Assembly: GCF_012844305.1 (NCBI RefSeq) | Contig: NZ_JABANE010000005.1 | Span: forward strand, 1-64,000 | Source: Flammeovirga aprica JL-4 | Lineage (GTDB): Bacteria; Bacteroidota; Bacteroidia; Cytophagales; Flammeovirgaceae | Length of the DNA: 64,000 nucleotides | Reading direction: 5' to 3' | Shown here: positions 15,826 to 25,296 of the stretch, piece after piece | Numbering within the stretch: the stretch's first letter is position 1 | How the letters are laid out: each line of letters begins with the position of its first letter | Program-made: the position numbers and the translations under genes | The notes under the pieces: generated by a model | Database searches by the model: none | What the model saw: only the letters and a program-made list of their open reading frames with translations | Told to the model about the DNA's origin: nothing

Positions 15826-18234
15826 TTATTCTTCCATCATTTTCTTATTGTAAAGTAGAATTCCCAAATTAAATAATACCATAAAATTGTGATCTTCTAC
15901 GTTGTAGTGATTTACTGAAAGACTGAAAGGGCCAATAGGGCTTTCATACACGATTGAACCGGCTAGAGCGTAATCCATATTACTGAAATCCCAGAAGCTT
16001 TTCTCTACGACTACAGGAAAAATAGGAGTATCTCCTCGTTCATATTTAACAGTGGAATGGAAAGCATGTCCTTCAAGCTGAATATTGAAACTTTCAGACC
16101 ATAAATGACGGATTATTTTTAAACCTCCTGCCAGGAATCTAGGAGATCTGAAGGCATCAATAAAGTAAGATTTTGAATCTAAGAGAGGGTAATATGCCAT
16201 TGCATTGGCCAATGATGTAGGTATGGTGATGGATTCTGTATAATTAGAATAAGCAGCATGTCCTTTTATGCCCAAAGTGAAAAGTTTCATAGGGAAGTAT
16301 TGTTCATACTGAGCTTGCAACGTATACCAGTCTCTATTCCAGTCTTGATTAATCGCTGAAGTCAGCGTCATATTAAACTTGTTGTGTCCTAGAATTTGTT
16401 TGGCTGAAAGTTTAAAATACCTTCCTTTTGTTGGAAAAGTTTTAGAATTCAGCGTATTGGATTCCCATTTCAAACCAAACAACCACCCATTAAGTTTTTC
16501 ATTTCCAATTAAATCCACCGGAATTCCTTGATCTGATGTTGAGTCTGTGATAATTAATATTTGTTCGTATTTATCTTCATTAAAAGTGTAGCCACCAAAT
16601 GCAGTGAGCTTACTTTTTCGTCCCGTAGCAAAACAAGCGTTCAAGCCGGCGTAATTATCCCTTCTAAGGAGATTAAGTTTATCTTTTTGCTCAAAAATCA
16701 GTTCCTGTGCATTTGCATAATTCCACCTGTTAAGAATAAATTCACCACTCACTGAGAAAGGGAGTTGTTTTGCAAACATTGATTCTAATTCTGCGCTGAA
16801 AGAGTTATAAAAAGCACCTGCAAATGCATTCATTTTGAAAGTGTTGAGCGATTGTGTGAAAATACTGAACTGACCACTGATGTAAGCCTGTCCGATATTT
16901 CGGGAGGCAATATTACCTCCAACTCCAACACGTAATTTTTTATTAGGGGTGACGTCAATATGTAATCTCGGGTCAAGGTCTAAGGAGTCATAATAGAAAT
17001 AGGCATCAATATCACTGAAGTAGTTGTTGGAAATCAGCATATTGTATCCGCCTAACAATTCATTAATAGATGTTTTTTTTCTTCTATTAGGTTTGACGAT
17101 ATTTCTCACAAATAACCTTTGATTAAAAGAAAGATCCTCACTCAGTTCTACAAAGCTAATTTCTTTTGTTTTTGGATTGAACAGTTCATTGAAGTTACTT
17201 CCTTTTGGTTTTACTCTAGGCTGATCCTCCCCGTAAATCTTATTGATTTCATCAATTTTTGTAGAAGTGAAATCATAACCAATAGTAAGAAGTGAATCAA
17301 CAGGGGTGAAATCAGCAGCAGAATATTCATCTACAGGTACACCGAGGTAAACATCTTTCGAAAGGTCTATGTCCTCTTCGGGGTAGGTGTTGTTCATGAC
17401 AATGTACCTTAAGACATTCCCTTTTACCATCTCATCGTCTTTATCATAAGGATATTCTTCCAGCATGTCATTAGCGCCAAGATTGACTACAATGACCATA
17501 TCTGGGTTGAAATCCCTTTTCATCACATCTACAGGAAGGTTGTTGTATACCCCTCCGTCGTATAGATATTTATCATTGACTTTAACCGGTTTGAAAACCA
17601 AAGGAACGGCCATGGAAGCACGGATAGCCCTTTCCAGTTGACCTTCTTTTATAGTGACAGCTTTACGTTCGAAAATATCACTTCCTATACAGCGGAAAGG
17701 GATGCTGAGGCTGTCAAAATTAAAATTGGCGTCATATGAGGCTTTGTATAAACGAGCTGAAAATGCAAAGTTCAAAGAAGCATCTTTAATGATTGTTGGG
17801 TCCCAGGAAACGGAGTAATTAGAGTCCAGTTCAATGTTGAAGTTGATCCATTCTGCCCCTCTCTCTTGTCTTCCGAAGTAAAATTCATCATCTGGATCAA
17901 TTTGTCCTGATACCCAGGCTTGGAAATCAGGATCTCGAATAAAGCCTTCGATTTCTCCACTTGTATAACCTGCGGCGTAAAAGCCACCAACAATTGCTCC
18001 CATGGAAGTACCTGTAATGTAATCTATGGGGATTCCGTTTTCTTCCAAAACCTTGATGACACCAACGTGTGCAATACCCTTTGCTCCACCGCCGCTCAGT
18101 ACGAGGCCTACCGATTTTCTTTTTTTATTGTTTTCAGGAAATGCACTTTCGTCAGTTACTGATTGACAATAGCTGTTAGAGGTGAAAAGAGTAAATAAGA
18201 AAATACAGAAAAAAAGATGCTTTATGAGTTTCAT
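15826..18234 (-). CDS. patatin-like phospholipase with C-terminal surface-antigen barrel
   Basis: The start is at the ATG at 18232-18234, thirteen codons inside the longest frame, because it opens a signal peptide (KLIKHLFFCIFLFTLFTSNS). The 802-residue protein has an N-terminal patatin domain with the oxyanion motif GGGAKG, the nucleophile Ser77 in GTSMG and the catalytic Asp in YDGGVYNNLPVDVM. After about residue 310 comes a POTRA-like linker, then a C-terminal beta-barrel of the bacterial surface antigen type ending in LGILLYNK. This is the PlpD-like type Vd layout, in which the barrel carries the lipase at the outer membrane. Catalytic residues look intact. It follows metK on the same strand after a terminator. 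Confidence 0.9.
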   Translation of the reverse strand: MKLIKHLFFCIFLFTLFTSNSYCQSVTDESAFPENNKKRKSVGLVLSGGGAKGIAHVGVIKVLEENGIPIDYITGTSMGAIVGGFYAAGYTSGEIEGFIRDPDFQAWVSGQIDPDDEFYFGRQERGAEWINFNIELDSNYSVSWDPTIIKDASLNFAFSARLYKASYDANFNFDSLSIPFRCIGSDIFERKAVTIKEGQLERAIRASMAVPLVFKPVKVNDKYLYDGGVYNNLPVDVMKRDFNPDMVIVVNLGANDMLEEYPYDKDDEMVKGNVLRYIVMNNTYPEEDIDLSKDVYLGVPVDEYSAADFTPVDSLLTIGYDFTSTKIDEINKIYGEDQPRVKPKGSNFNELFNPKTKEISFVELSEDLSFNQRLFVRNIVKPNRRKKTSINELLGGYNMLISNNYFSDIDAYFYYDSLDLDPRLHIDVTPNKKLRVGVGGNIASRNIGQAYISGQFSIFTQSLNTFKMNAFAGAFYNSFSAELESMFAKQLPFSVSGEFILNRWNYANAQELIFEQKDKLNLLRRDNYAGLNACFATGRKSKLTAFGGYTFNEDKYEQILIITDSTSDQGIPVDLIGNEKLNGWLFGLKWESNTLNSKTFPTKGRYFKLSAKQILGHNKFNMTLTSAINQDWNRDWYTLQAQYEQYFPMKLFTLGIKGHAAYSNYTESITIPTSLANAMAYYPLLDSKSYFIDAFRSPRFLAGGLKIIRHLWSESFNIQLEGHAFHSTVKYERGDTPIFPVVVEKSFWDFSNMDYALAGSIVYESPIGPFSLSVNHYNVEDHNFMVLFNLGILLYNKKMMEE

Positions 18235-18240
18235 ATAATA

Positions 18241-18278
18241 AAAAAAAGTCCTTGTTAGTGAAACTACCAACAAGGACT
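18241..18278 (-). terminator. terminator downstream of metK
   Basis: The stem AGTCCTTGTT / AACAAGGACT (18247-18256 with 18269-18278) is followed on the minus strand by seven T (18241-18247). It lies between metK and the patatin gene, and its U-run ends only six bases before the patatin ATG, which leaves little room for a separate patatin promoter after it. Confidence 0.8.
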
Positions 18279-18319
18279 CAGAAAAAAAACTTTTTCTATA
18301 AAAATACTTGAAATCTTAA

Positions 18320-19603
18320 TTATAGATTAAAAGCAGACTTGATTTGATCTACGTAATCTAATTTCTCCCAAGTGAAGAATTCAACTTCTTTTTGCTCTGT
18401 AATTACAGTGCTGATTGTTTTATCACCGTCTTCAACAATTTCAGTACGGTTGATTTCTACAGTATCAGTGTAAGGAGCCTGACCCATGTGACCGTAAGCG
18501 GCAGTAGGAGTGAAGATAGGGTTAGTTAATCCTAAACGCTCTACAATTGCACTTGGACGCATGTCGAAAATACCTTCTACTACTTTAGAAATCTCAGCAT
18601 CTGTAAGGTCTACGTTTGAAGTTCCGTAAGTTGTTACGTTTAATGAAACTGGAGTAGAAACACCAATCGCGTAAGCAACTTGAACTAATACTTCGTCAGC
18701 AACACCTGCTGCTACTAAGTTTTTAGCAATGTGTCTTGAAGCATAAGCAGCAGAACGGTCTACTTTTGATGGATCTTTACCAGAGAAAGCACCACCACCG
18801 TGAGCACCTTTACCACCGTAAGTGTCAACGATAATTTTACGTCCAGTCAAGCCAGCATCACCGTGAGGACCACCGATAACGAATTTACCTGTTGGGTTGA
18901 TGTGGAAGATTGTCTCATCATCAATCAACTCTGAAGGGATAACAGCACTGATTACATGCTCTTTTACATCTCTTGCGATTTGAGCTAAAGCCTCATCATC
19001 AGAAATACCAGGGAACTCATCATGCTGTGTAGAAACAACGATCGTATGAACTCTTTTAGGAGTATTGTCTTCGTTATATTCAATTGTTACTTGTGCCTTA
19101 GCATCAGGACGTAAGTAACCGATAAGGTCAGTGTGGTTTTTACGGATTTCAGCCAAACGCTTCACTAAAGCATGTGAGAATGCTAATGCCATTGGCATGT
19201 ACTCTTTAGTTTCTTTAGTAGCGTAACCGAACATCATACCTTGGTCACCTGCACCTTGTTCCTTATCAACACCCTCTCCAACGTTTACACCTTGAGCAAT
19301 ATCAGGAGACTGACTGTGAAGCGCTACTTGCACACCACATGAATGAGCTGCAAAAGAATAATCTTCTTTGTCATAACCAATCTTCTCAATTGTTTCTCTT
19401 ACAACGTCAGGAATTTCAACATATGCTTTTGTTGTTACCTCACCTGCAATAACTGCTAAACCTGTAGTAACCATAGTCTCACATGCAACACGTGATCTAG
19501 GGTCTTGCTTAAGCATAGCATCAAGGATTGAATCAGAGATCTGATCTGCAATTTTATCTGGATGTCCTTCAGAAACGGACTCGGATGTGAATAAATATGT
19601 CAT
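18320..19603 (-). CDS. metK: S-adenosylmethionine synthetase
   Basis: This 427-residue cytosolic enzyme makes S-adenosylmethionine from methionine and ATP. Signatures are [12 protein letters not shown] near the N-terminus, [13 protein letters not shown] (the ATP/active-site hexapeptide region) and the [19 protein letters not shown] phosphate-binding loop. The start [17 protein letters not shown] is the family's usual N-terminus. Codon use is that of a highly expressed gene. It follows the lipoprotein gene by eight bases, and both lie behind a SAM-I riboswitch, so SAM should repress its transcription. Confidence 0.97.
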   Translation of the reverse strand: MTYLFTSESVSEGHPDKIADQISDSILDAMLKQDPRSRVACETMVTTGLAVIAGEVTTKAYVEIPDVVRETIEKIGYDKEDYSFAAHSCGVQVALHSQSPDIAQGVNVGEGVDKEQGAGDQGMMFGYATKETKEYMPMALAFSHALVKRLAEIRKNHTDLIGYLRPDAKAQVTIEYNEDNTPKRVHTIVVSTQHDEFPGISDDEALAQIARDVKEHVISAVIPSELIDDETIFHINPTGKFVIGGPHGDAGLTGRKIIVDTYGGKGAHGGGAFSGKDPSKVDRSAAYASRHIAKNLVAAGVADEVLVQVAYAIGVSTPVSLNVTTYGTSNVDLTDAEISKVVEGIFDMRPSAIVERLGLTNPIFTPTAAYGHMGQAPYTDTVEINRTEIVEDGDKTISTVITEQKEVEFFTWEKLDYVDQIKSAFNL

Positions 19604-19611
19604 TATTATCG

Positions 19612-20274
19612 TTATTTTTCTTTTTTAAATTTGATATTCCATTGTGTGATGTACTTATAATGTTCATCATCAGGAATAGTACCTTTAAATAGGACCCCTG
19701 TAGAGCCTATTTGATTTATATCATAAGACTTTAACGTCTTAATTTCTCTGTTCAACTGCCAATTATAGACATAATGAGCAGTGTCAATAGCGTCAATCAT
19801 GGCATTTTGAGCATCAGTTGAAGTAGGGAGATTTTGAGTGATGATCTTCCTCCAGTCAATATTCTGTGTCCATTCCGCCTTTTTTCTTTTCATGACCAAA
19901 TACTCCACATCTTCTTTGCCGTCAATTTTGGAGAGGGCTGTATTGAGAGCATTAATGTCTACAAAAGTGAACTGAATACCCATTTTCCATAGCGTAGAAT
20001 CTACAATCTCTTTACAATTATAGATACCCGGAATGGTATTCAAGTCATTACTGATTAAGGATAAAGGTTCTTTGAATTTATTTGCTTGAAATATAGTTTC
20101 TCCTTCAGGAGTAGTATAGGCAGATATAATATCAAATAATTCTTTACTGCTGGAAAAGTCGAAAACAAAGGAGTAATCACCCTTTCCGTCTTTCATGACT
20201 TGTAATTGTTCGTGCAATTCGAAACAGCTTGTCAAGAATAATAAAGAACTAAGTATTAATATTCTGATTTTCAA
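19612..20274 (-). CDS. lipoprotein in the SAM-riboswitch operon
   Basis: This 220-residue protein has a type II signal peptide ([20 protein letters not shown], lipidated Cys17) and is therefore expected in the envelope. I do not recognise a domain. The mature part is rich in charged residues and contains paired segments such as [18 protein letters not shown] and [20 protein letters not shown] that suggest a beta-rich fold. It is the first gene after the riboswitch, and its stop is eight bases from the metK ATG, so the two should be co-transcribed and SAM-controlled. A role in methionine or thiol metabolism is only a guess from this context. Confidence 0.75.
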   Translation of the reverse strand: MKIRILILSSLLFLTSCFELHEQLQVMKDGKGDYSFVFDFSSSKELFDIISAYTTPEGETIFQANKFKEPLSLISNDLNTIPGIYNCKEIVDSTLWKMGIQFTFVDINALNTALSKIDGKEDVEYLVMKRKKAEWTQNIDWRKIITQNLPTSTDAQNAMIDAIDTAHYVYNWQLNREIKTLKSYDINQIGSTGVLFKGTIPDDEHYKYITQWNIKFKKEK

Positions 20275-20323
20275 TCTAAAACAAAAAATATTCTTTTATC
20301 ATTAATTTAGTTTTCACCTACCG

Positions 20324-20344
20324 AAAAAGAAAGCTTTTCGCTTT
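20324..20344 (-). terminator. likely expression-platform terminator of the SAM riboswitch
   Basis: On the minus strand, AAAGC-GAAAA-GCTTT (20330-20344) is followed by C and five T (20324-20329). It lies about 30 bases downstream of the aptamer and about 50 bases upstream of the lipoprotein ATG, where a SAM-induced terminator would be expected. The stem is short, so the assignment is tentative. Confidence 0.55.
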
Positions 20345-20372
20345 ATACCATCATGTCATTTTTGGAGATAAA

Positions 20373-20478
20373 CTCATCTATTCTCGAACACCTTCGAGCT
20401 GGGAGTTAGCACCTTGCTATGGGGAGCGCAGGTTGCTAAGACATCATAGGGCCCACTCCCTCTATCTTTCTTGATAAG
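20373..20478 (-). promoter_or_regulatory. SAM-I (S-box) riboswitch
   Basis: Read on the minus strand, the sequence begins CTTATCAAGAAAGATAGAGG and has the S-box core: GAGGGAGTGGGCCC, then GATG and TTAGCAACC, GCAAGGTGCTAACTCC, an AGCTCGAAGGTGTTCGAG hairpin, and the closing strand GATGAG that pairs with the initial CTTATC (P1, one G-U). These are the conserved elements of the SAM-I aptamer. It lies upstream of the lipoprotein-metK operon, and a metK target is typical of the class. Expected behaviour is transcription off at high SAM. Confidence 0.93.
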
Positions 20479-20488
20479 TACAGTGATG

Positions 20489-20517
20489 CAAATATAGAAA
20501 TTTGACAGAAAATTCAA
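20489..20517 (-). promoter_or_regulatory. promoter of the riboswitch-lipoprotein-metK transcript
   Basis: On the minus strand, TATATTTG (20489-20496) matches TAnnTTTG and is preceded by TTG (20515-20517) at 18 bases. Transcription would start a few bases before the riboswitch P1 stem, which fits well. Confidence 0.7.
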
Positions 20518-20644
20518 GGAATTATTATCAAACTTTTTCATTTCATGCGGGTTGTCTATTCATAAAAGCACATTAAGAGCAGTTCTTTTTTTGAAAAAAT
20601 AGTGTCGATTCAGATTTCTACAGATTTCAAACAGATTTGCTCAA

Positions 20645-20652
20645 TATGTTTG
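20645..20652 (+). promoter_or_regulatory. possible promoter of the outer-membrane barrel gene
   Basis: TATGTTTG matches the -7 consensus TAnnTTTG and lies 26 bases upstream of the ATG at 20679. No good TTG is found at -33 (TTT at 18 bases), so only half of the promoter is clear. Confidence 0.4.
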
Positions 20653-20678
20653 TAGCGAACTTATAAATCTATCAATTC

Positions 20679-23129
20679 ATGTTTAAAAAAGCATACATAC
20701 TATTAACACTTCTATCGATCGCATTTCATGTTTTCGCAAATGACCCGATTAAACCTGGCGTGATTTCAGGTAAAGTGACGGATGGAGATTCCAACGTTGC
20801 TGTAGAATACGCCACTGTTTCTATTTTTGAGCAAACCACTCATACTTTAGTGGGAGGTACTGTTACTACAGCTGACGGTATTTTCACTATCAAAAATATT
20901 GAAGAAGGAACCTATACTATTGAAGTCACTTTTATAGGATTCCAAAAAACCGTTATTGATAACGTAGCCCTAAAAAGACCCAATCTCAAAAAGAATTTAG
21001 GTGTGATTACTCTGAGCACTGATGCCGAAGTGTTGGACGCCGTGGAAGTAGTGGGTACGCAAAACTCTGTATCGTATGACATCGACAAAAAGATTGTCAA
21101 TGTAGGTACTCAGTTTGCTTCTTTATCAGGTACTGCCGTTGATATCTTACAAAACATCCCATCTGTGACGGTTGATGGCGATGGTAATGTAAGTTTGAGA
21201 GGTAGTTCTGGTTTTACAGTACTTATTGATGGCAGACCTTCGGTATTAGATGCTTCTGAAGCTTTACAACAAATCCCAGCATCAACCATCGAAAACATAG
21301 AATTGATTACTAACCCATCAGCCAAATACGACCCAGACGGCACTGCCGGAATTATCAACATCATCACTAAGAAAAACGTTTTAGAAGGTGTTAGTGGTGT
21401 TTTTAACGCCTCAGCGGGTATGTATGACCGCTTGGGTGGCGATTTCCTGTTAAACTTTAAAAGAAAAAAATGGGGCTTCTATTTTGGAGCCAATTACAAC
21501 AAACGCCCAGGACCCGGAACTTACAGCTCAGACAGAATCACAACTAATGGTGATACTACTTCTTACATTACTTCGGAAGGTGATAGAGAAAGAACTTTTG
21601 AAGTGAGTGGAGTGCAAGGTGGTATGGAATTTTTCTTTTCTGGTAAAGATTACTTGAAAGTGTCAGGTAAGGTGGGAGAATTCAAAATGTATGGAGGTAT
21701 GGATGCCGACTTCTATGAATACCAGCGTGTAGGTGATTCTGATGCTCCAATCAATGAAAACCGTTATATCTCAAGTGAGAAATGGCAAAGAGGCGGTTTG
21801 TATTACAATATCAATGTCGCTTATCAACATAAATTTGCTAAAAAAGGGCATACTATTGATGCTCAAGTAGATTATGGTGGACGTGATATGGAAGAATGGT
21901 CTATCAATGAATTATATCCAAAATTTAGTGATGGCAGTGTTGCGGAATTTCCTTCAAGTGGACAAAGGTCTTCGGAAGTGGGTCCTGGAGGAAGATTAAG
22001 AGCTAAGATTGATTATGTATTGCCAGTAGGCGCTAAAGATAAGATCGAAGCTGGATGGCAAACACGTTGGAATCAAGCGGAAGATATTAATGAAGTGTAT
22101 CAGTATAATGTGCTGACAAATGAATATGAATTCCAGCCTGATTATAGCTACACTACAAATTACACACAGACGATCCACTCTTTATATGGTATTTACTCTG
22201 GTAAAATGGGGAAATTTGGATACCAAGGTGGTGTGAGAGCAGAATACACGGGCCGTAATATTAATGTAGTAGGTTCTGATGATGAGTTTCCTGTAGATCA
22301 ATGGAATTTATTCCCGACAGTCCATCTTTCTTACAATCTTCCGAAAGATGATCAATTGATGTTGAGTTATTCAAGAAGAATTGAACGCCCTAGAGGTTGG
22401 TATTTAGAGCCTTTTGTAACTTGGCAAGATGCTTTTAATGTGCGAAGAGGTAATCCAGGTCTATTGCCAGAAAATATTGATTCATTTGATTTCAGTTACC
22501 TGAAAAATCTCGGTGAGAACTTATCATTGTCATTGGATGCTTACTACAGAATGACGCACAACAAGATTGAAAGAGTACAAACGGTGTGGCCTGAAGATGT
22601 GAATGTGATTCTTCATACTTATGCCAATGTGGGAACAGATTACGCTTTAGGTACTGAAATTTCACTAAACTATCAGCCTTTTAAATGGTGGACCATCGAT
22701 TTGATGGGTAACTTATATGATTACAGAGTAGAAGGGGAGTTGGAAGGTCAGAATTTCGACCGTCAGAATTTGACTTGGAGTAGCCGTTTTAATAACACTT
22801 TTAGAATTTCTAAAGGAACTCAGATCCAAATCAACAATATGTATACTGGTGAAACGGTGACGGCTCAAGGTAGAAATGAAGGTTTCTTTATGATGACCGC
22901 TGCTGTGAAGCAAAACTTGATGAAAAAGAAACTGACTTTGACAGCTTCAATGAATGATGTTTTAGGAACAGCTCGTCGTGTAAGTCATTCGTCAGGTGTA
23001 GGGTTCTATAACCTTACAGAAGACTTTAGATATCCTCATGTTTTCACTGCAACCTTAACGTATAGATTAAATAACTTTAAGCCTTCAAGAAGAGGCCGAG
23101 GAGACGGCGGAGGAATGGATGATTTCTAG
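20679..23129 (+). CDS. TonB-dependent-receptor-like outer-membrane barrel protein
   Basis: This 816-residue protein has a signal peptide (1-20), a carboxypeptidase-regulatory-like beta-sandwich (about 29-115, GKVTDGDSNVAVEYATVSI to TFIGFQKTVI), a plug-like domain (about 135-220, LSGTAVDILQNIPSVTVDG and GIINIITKK) and a C-terminal barrel of the OMP_b-brl_3 type with the motif SYSRRIERPRGWYLEPF. It belongs with outer-membrane transporters of Bacteroidota, but no SusD partner is adjacent. The C-terminus has an unusual Arg/Gly-rich tail (RRGRGDGGGMDDF). Genes for a response regulator and kinase follow on the same strand, suggesting that the system senses envelope state or the imported ligand. Confidence 0.88.
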   Translation: MFKKAYILLTLLSIAFHVFANDPIKPGVISGKVTDGDSNVAVEYATVSIFEQTTHTLVGGTVTTADGIFTIKNIEEGTYTIEVTFIGFQKTVIDNVALKRPNLKKNLGVITLSTDAEVLDAVEVVGTQNSVSYDIDKKIVNVGTQFASLSGTAVDILQNIPSVTVDGDGNVSLRGSSGFTVLIDGRPSVLDASEALQQIPASTIENIELITNPSAKYDPDGTAGIINIITKKNVLEGVSGVFNASAGMYDRLGGDFLLNFKRKKWGFYFGANYNKRPGPGTYSSDRITTNGDTTSYITSEGDRERTFEVSGVQGGMEFFFSGKDYLKVSGKVGEFKMYGGMDADFYEYQRVGDSDAPINENRYISSEKWQRGGLYYNINVAYQHKFAKKGHTIDAQVDYGGRDMEEWSINELYPKFSDGSVAEFPSSGQRSSEVGPGGRLRAKIDYVLPVGAKDKIEAGWQTRWNQAEDINEVYQYNVLTNEYEFQPDYSYTTNYTQTIHSLYGIYSGKMGKFGYQGGVRAEYTGRNINVVGSDDEFPVDQWNLFPTVHLSYNLPKDDQLMLSYSRRIERPRGWYLEPFVTWQDAFNVRRGNPGLLPENIDSFDFSYLKNLGENLSLSLDAYYRMTHNKIERVQTVWPEDVNVILHTYANVGTDYALGTEISLNYQPFKWWTIDLMGNLYDYRVEGELEGQNFDRQNLTWSSRFNNTFRISKGTQIQINNMYTGETVTAQGRNEGFFMMTAAVKQNLMKKKLTLTASMNDVLGTARRVSHSSGVGFYNLTEDFRYPHVFTATLTYRLNNFKPSRRGRGDGGGMDDF

Positions 23130-23150
23130 CAGTCTGATAGTTACTTTTGT

Positions 23151-23171
23151 CCTAGTACTTACTATCTTTCC
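23151..23171 (+). repeat. solitary copy of the TTTTGTCCTAGTACTTA motif
   Basis: The 21-base sequence TTACTTTTGTCCTAGTACTTA is almost identical to both ends of the palindromic element at 27013-27220. It lies just before the response-regulator gene. Its TACTTTTG part also fits a TAnnTTTG promoter box, but no TTG lies at the right distance. Confidence 0.6.
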
Positions 23172-23194
23172 AACGGAAACAAGGATGATAATGC

Positions 23195-23875
23195 ATGAAG
23201 CTATTATTAATAGAAGATAATAAAGAGTTAGCTAATGATGTGTCGGCTGCTTTAATTGATCAAAAAGTCAATATTGAGCATGTAGATACGCTAACTCAAG
23301 CCAGAGAGAAAATTGGAGTTTACGAATATGATATTCTAGTCGTAGACCTCGGTTTGCCTGATGGCAACGGATTAGAAATTGTTAAACTGATCAAACAAGT
23401 TGACCCAAACACAGGAGTACTTATCGTCACAGCTAGAGATAGTGTGGACGATAAAGTACTCGGTTTGGAACTAGGGGCAGATGACTACATCACGAAGCCG
23501 TTTCATATGGCTGAACTGATTGCCCGTGTTCGTTCTCTTTTTAGAAGAAAGAAATTTAAAGGGAGCAATACCATCGAAATTGGAGAATTGAAAGTTGACA
23601 TTCTCTCCAAAAGCGTTTTTATCAATGAAGAGTCAATTGAATTAACGAAAAAAGAATACGACCTTTTGGTTTATTTTCTTTATAACAAAGACAAGATGCT
23701 CACCAAAGAAAACATTGCAGAACACCTTTGGGGAGATCATATAGATCAGGCAGACAGCTTCGATTTTATTTACTCGCATATCAAAAACCTAAGAAAAAAA
23801 CTTCAGAAAAACGGAGGGACAGACAGAATAAAATCGGTTTATGGTATGGGATATAAATTTACTACTACTGTTTAA
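23195..23875 (+). CDS. OmpR-family response regulator
   Basis: This 226-residue protein has a receiver domain with acidic pocket LLIEDNKELA, phospho-acceptor Asp in ILVVDLGLPDGNGLEI, TARDS and the conserved Lys in DDYITKPFHMAELI. A C-terminal winged helix follows (LTKKEYDLLVYFLYNKDKML to SVYGMGYKF). It is the cognate regulator of the kinase that starts 15 bases after its stop. Both follow the outer-membrane barrel gene on the same strand, so the barrel gene is a candidate target. All phosphorylation residues are present. Confidence 0.94.
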   Translation: MKLLLIEDNKELANDVSAALIDQKVNIEHVDTLTQAREKIGVYEYDILVVDLGLPDGNGLEIVKLIKQVDPNTGVLIVTARDSVDDKVLGLELGADDYITKPFHMAELIARVRSLFRRKKFKGSNTIEIGELKVDILSKSVFINEESIELTKKEYDLLVYFLYNKDKMLTKENIAEHLWGDHIDQADSFDFIYSHIKNLRKKLQKNGGTDRIKSVYGMGYKFTTTV

Positions 23876-23890
23876 TCACAACTGTGCAAT

Positions 23891-25183
23891 ATGGCCAAAA
23901 AACGGACCTTTAATTTATTATCAAGAATTACATTTTTCTACCTTCTTTTTACATTGGGTGTGTTTTTGGCGTATGCCCAATTTTTGACATCTGAAGCCGA
24001 TGAATTTATTGATTCAGATTTGAACAGAAGGTTTTCATGGATAGAAAGAAAGGTGAAATACCACTTGGATGAGGGAACGCACCCTGACTCGCTTGTAGGC
24101 CGTTCTGTCTCTTCCATTGACATTGTATCTAAAAGATGTAAGAAAACGGAATATCCAGTTTTTGAAGATGTGACAGTATATCATGATGAATTGGACAGGA
24201 ATTTACTGCACCGTAAAAAAATAGTGCTTATCACTTCTAATGAGAAGCTTTACCGTGTAGAAATGAACAGGGAAGTACAGAATTATTATTATTTCCGTGA
24301 TGATATTTATGAGTTGATCATCCCTTCTTTCATTGTCCTGACGATACTAATTGTACTTTCCAACGCTATGCTTTCCGGTTATTTCCTTCAGCCTTTTAAA
24401 AGGATTTTGGAGCAAATGCAACTCTATAAAGTTGGAGGAGAAAAACAGCTGGAAAAGGTAGAAACCAATACTACAGAGTTTGTGGAAATGCAAGACCTTT
24501 TTAGTAAAATGGTAGAAAGAATTGATGCGGATTACAATCACTTGAAAGAGTATACTGAAGATATTGCCCATGAAATGCAGACGCCTTTAGCCATCATTAG
24601 AAATAAGTCGGAAGCTCTGATGATTTCTGAAAAATTGGAAGAGGAGGATGCTCGAACCATTAAAACAATCTATGATGAAGCCAATCATATTTCCAAAATT
24701 GGCAGTACACTGAATTTGATTACAAAAATTGAAAACGGTGAATTTACAGACATCAAAGAGATTGATACCAAAACAGAAATTGAGAAGCAGGTGGAGGCGA
24801 TTGAAGAATTGGCGGAATTGAAAAACTTGAAAATCGAAAAAGATTTAATAGATAACCATAAATTTCAAATTGACCCTTACCTTTTTGATATCGTTTTAAA
24901 AAATCTCCTTAAAAATGCCATCCGATATGGATCCTCAGAGGGGCCTATCAAATTGAAATCAACGGCTGACGAATTTAAAATCAGTAATTACGGAGCTCCA
25001 TTGATTATCTCAGAAGATCAAATTTTTAAACGCTTTGTAAAAGGATCAACTTCAAGTCAGTCCTTAGGATTAGGGTTAGCTTTGGTAAGTAAAATATGTA
25101 AAGTTTCAAATTTAGAAATACAATATTCATATCATCAGAAACAGCATATATTTTCAATAAAAACAAGAAAAATGAATGCTTAG
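23891..25183 (+). CDS. two-component sensor histidine kinase
   Basis: This 430-residue kinase has an N-terminal transmembrane helix (about 10-28), a short periplasmic loop of about 115 residues, a second transmembrane helix (ELIIPSFIVLTILIVLSNAM, about 142-162), a HAMP-like linker, a HisKA helix with His in EDIAHEMQTPLAII, and a HATPase domain with N box LKNLLKNAIRYGS and G2 box LGLGLALVSKI. The G1 box is unusual: the normal DxGxG is replaced by SNYGAPL, seen in some Bacteroidota kinases. It is paired with the regulator upstream. The short sensor loop resembles QseC/PmrB-sized kinases. Confidence 0.92.
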   Translation: MAKKRTFNLLSRITFFYLLFTLGVFLAYAQFLTSEADEFIDSDLNRRFSWIERKVKYHLDEGTHPDSLVGRSVSSIDIVSKRCKKTEYPVFEDVTVYHDELDRNLLHRKKIVLITSNEKLYRVEMNREVQNYYYFRDDIYELIIPSFIVLTILIVLSNAMLSGYFLQPFKRILEQMQLYKVGGEKQLEKVETNTTEFVEMQDLFSKMVERIDADYNHLKEYTEDIAHEMQTPLAIIRNKSEALMISEKLEEEDARTIKTIYDEANHISKIGSTLNLITKIENGEFTDIKEIDTKTEIEKQVEAIEELAELKNLKIEKDLIDNHKFQIDPYLFDIVLKNLLKNAIRYGSSEGPIKLKSTADEFKISNYGAPLIISEDQIFKRFVKGSTSSQSLGLGLALVSKICKVSNLEIQYSYHQKQHIFSIKTRKMNA

Positions 25184-25296
25184 TTTGGAGTAGTTGAGAA
25201 GTCTTAATAACTTAATTAATAACTAGTACTAATTTAATTTTGCTTGGAGTATTTACAGGCAAAAAAGATCTTATCTTCTCAAACTCCCTCTTTGCT

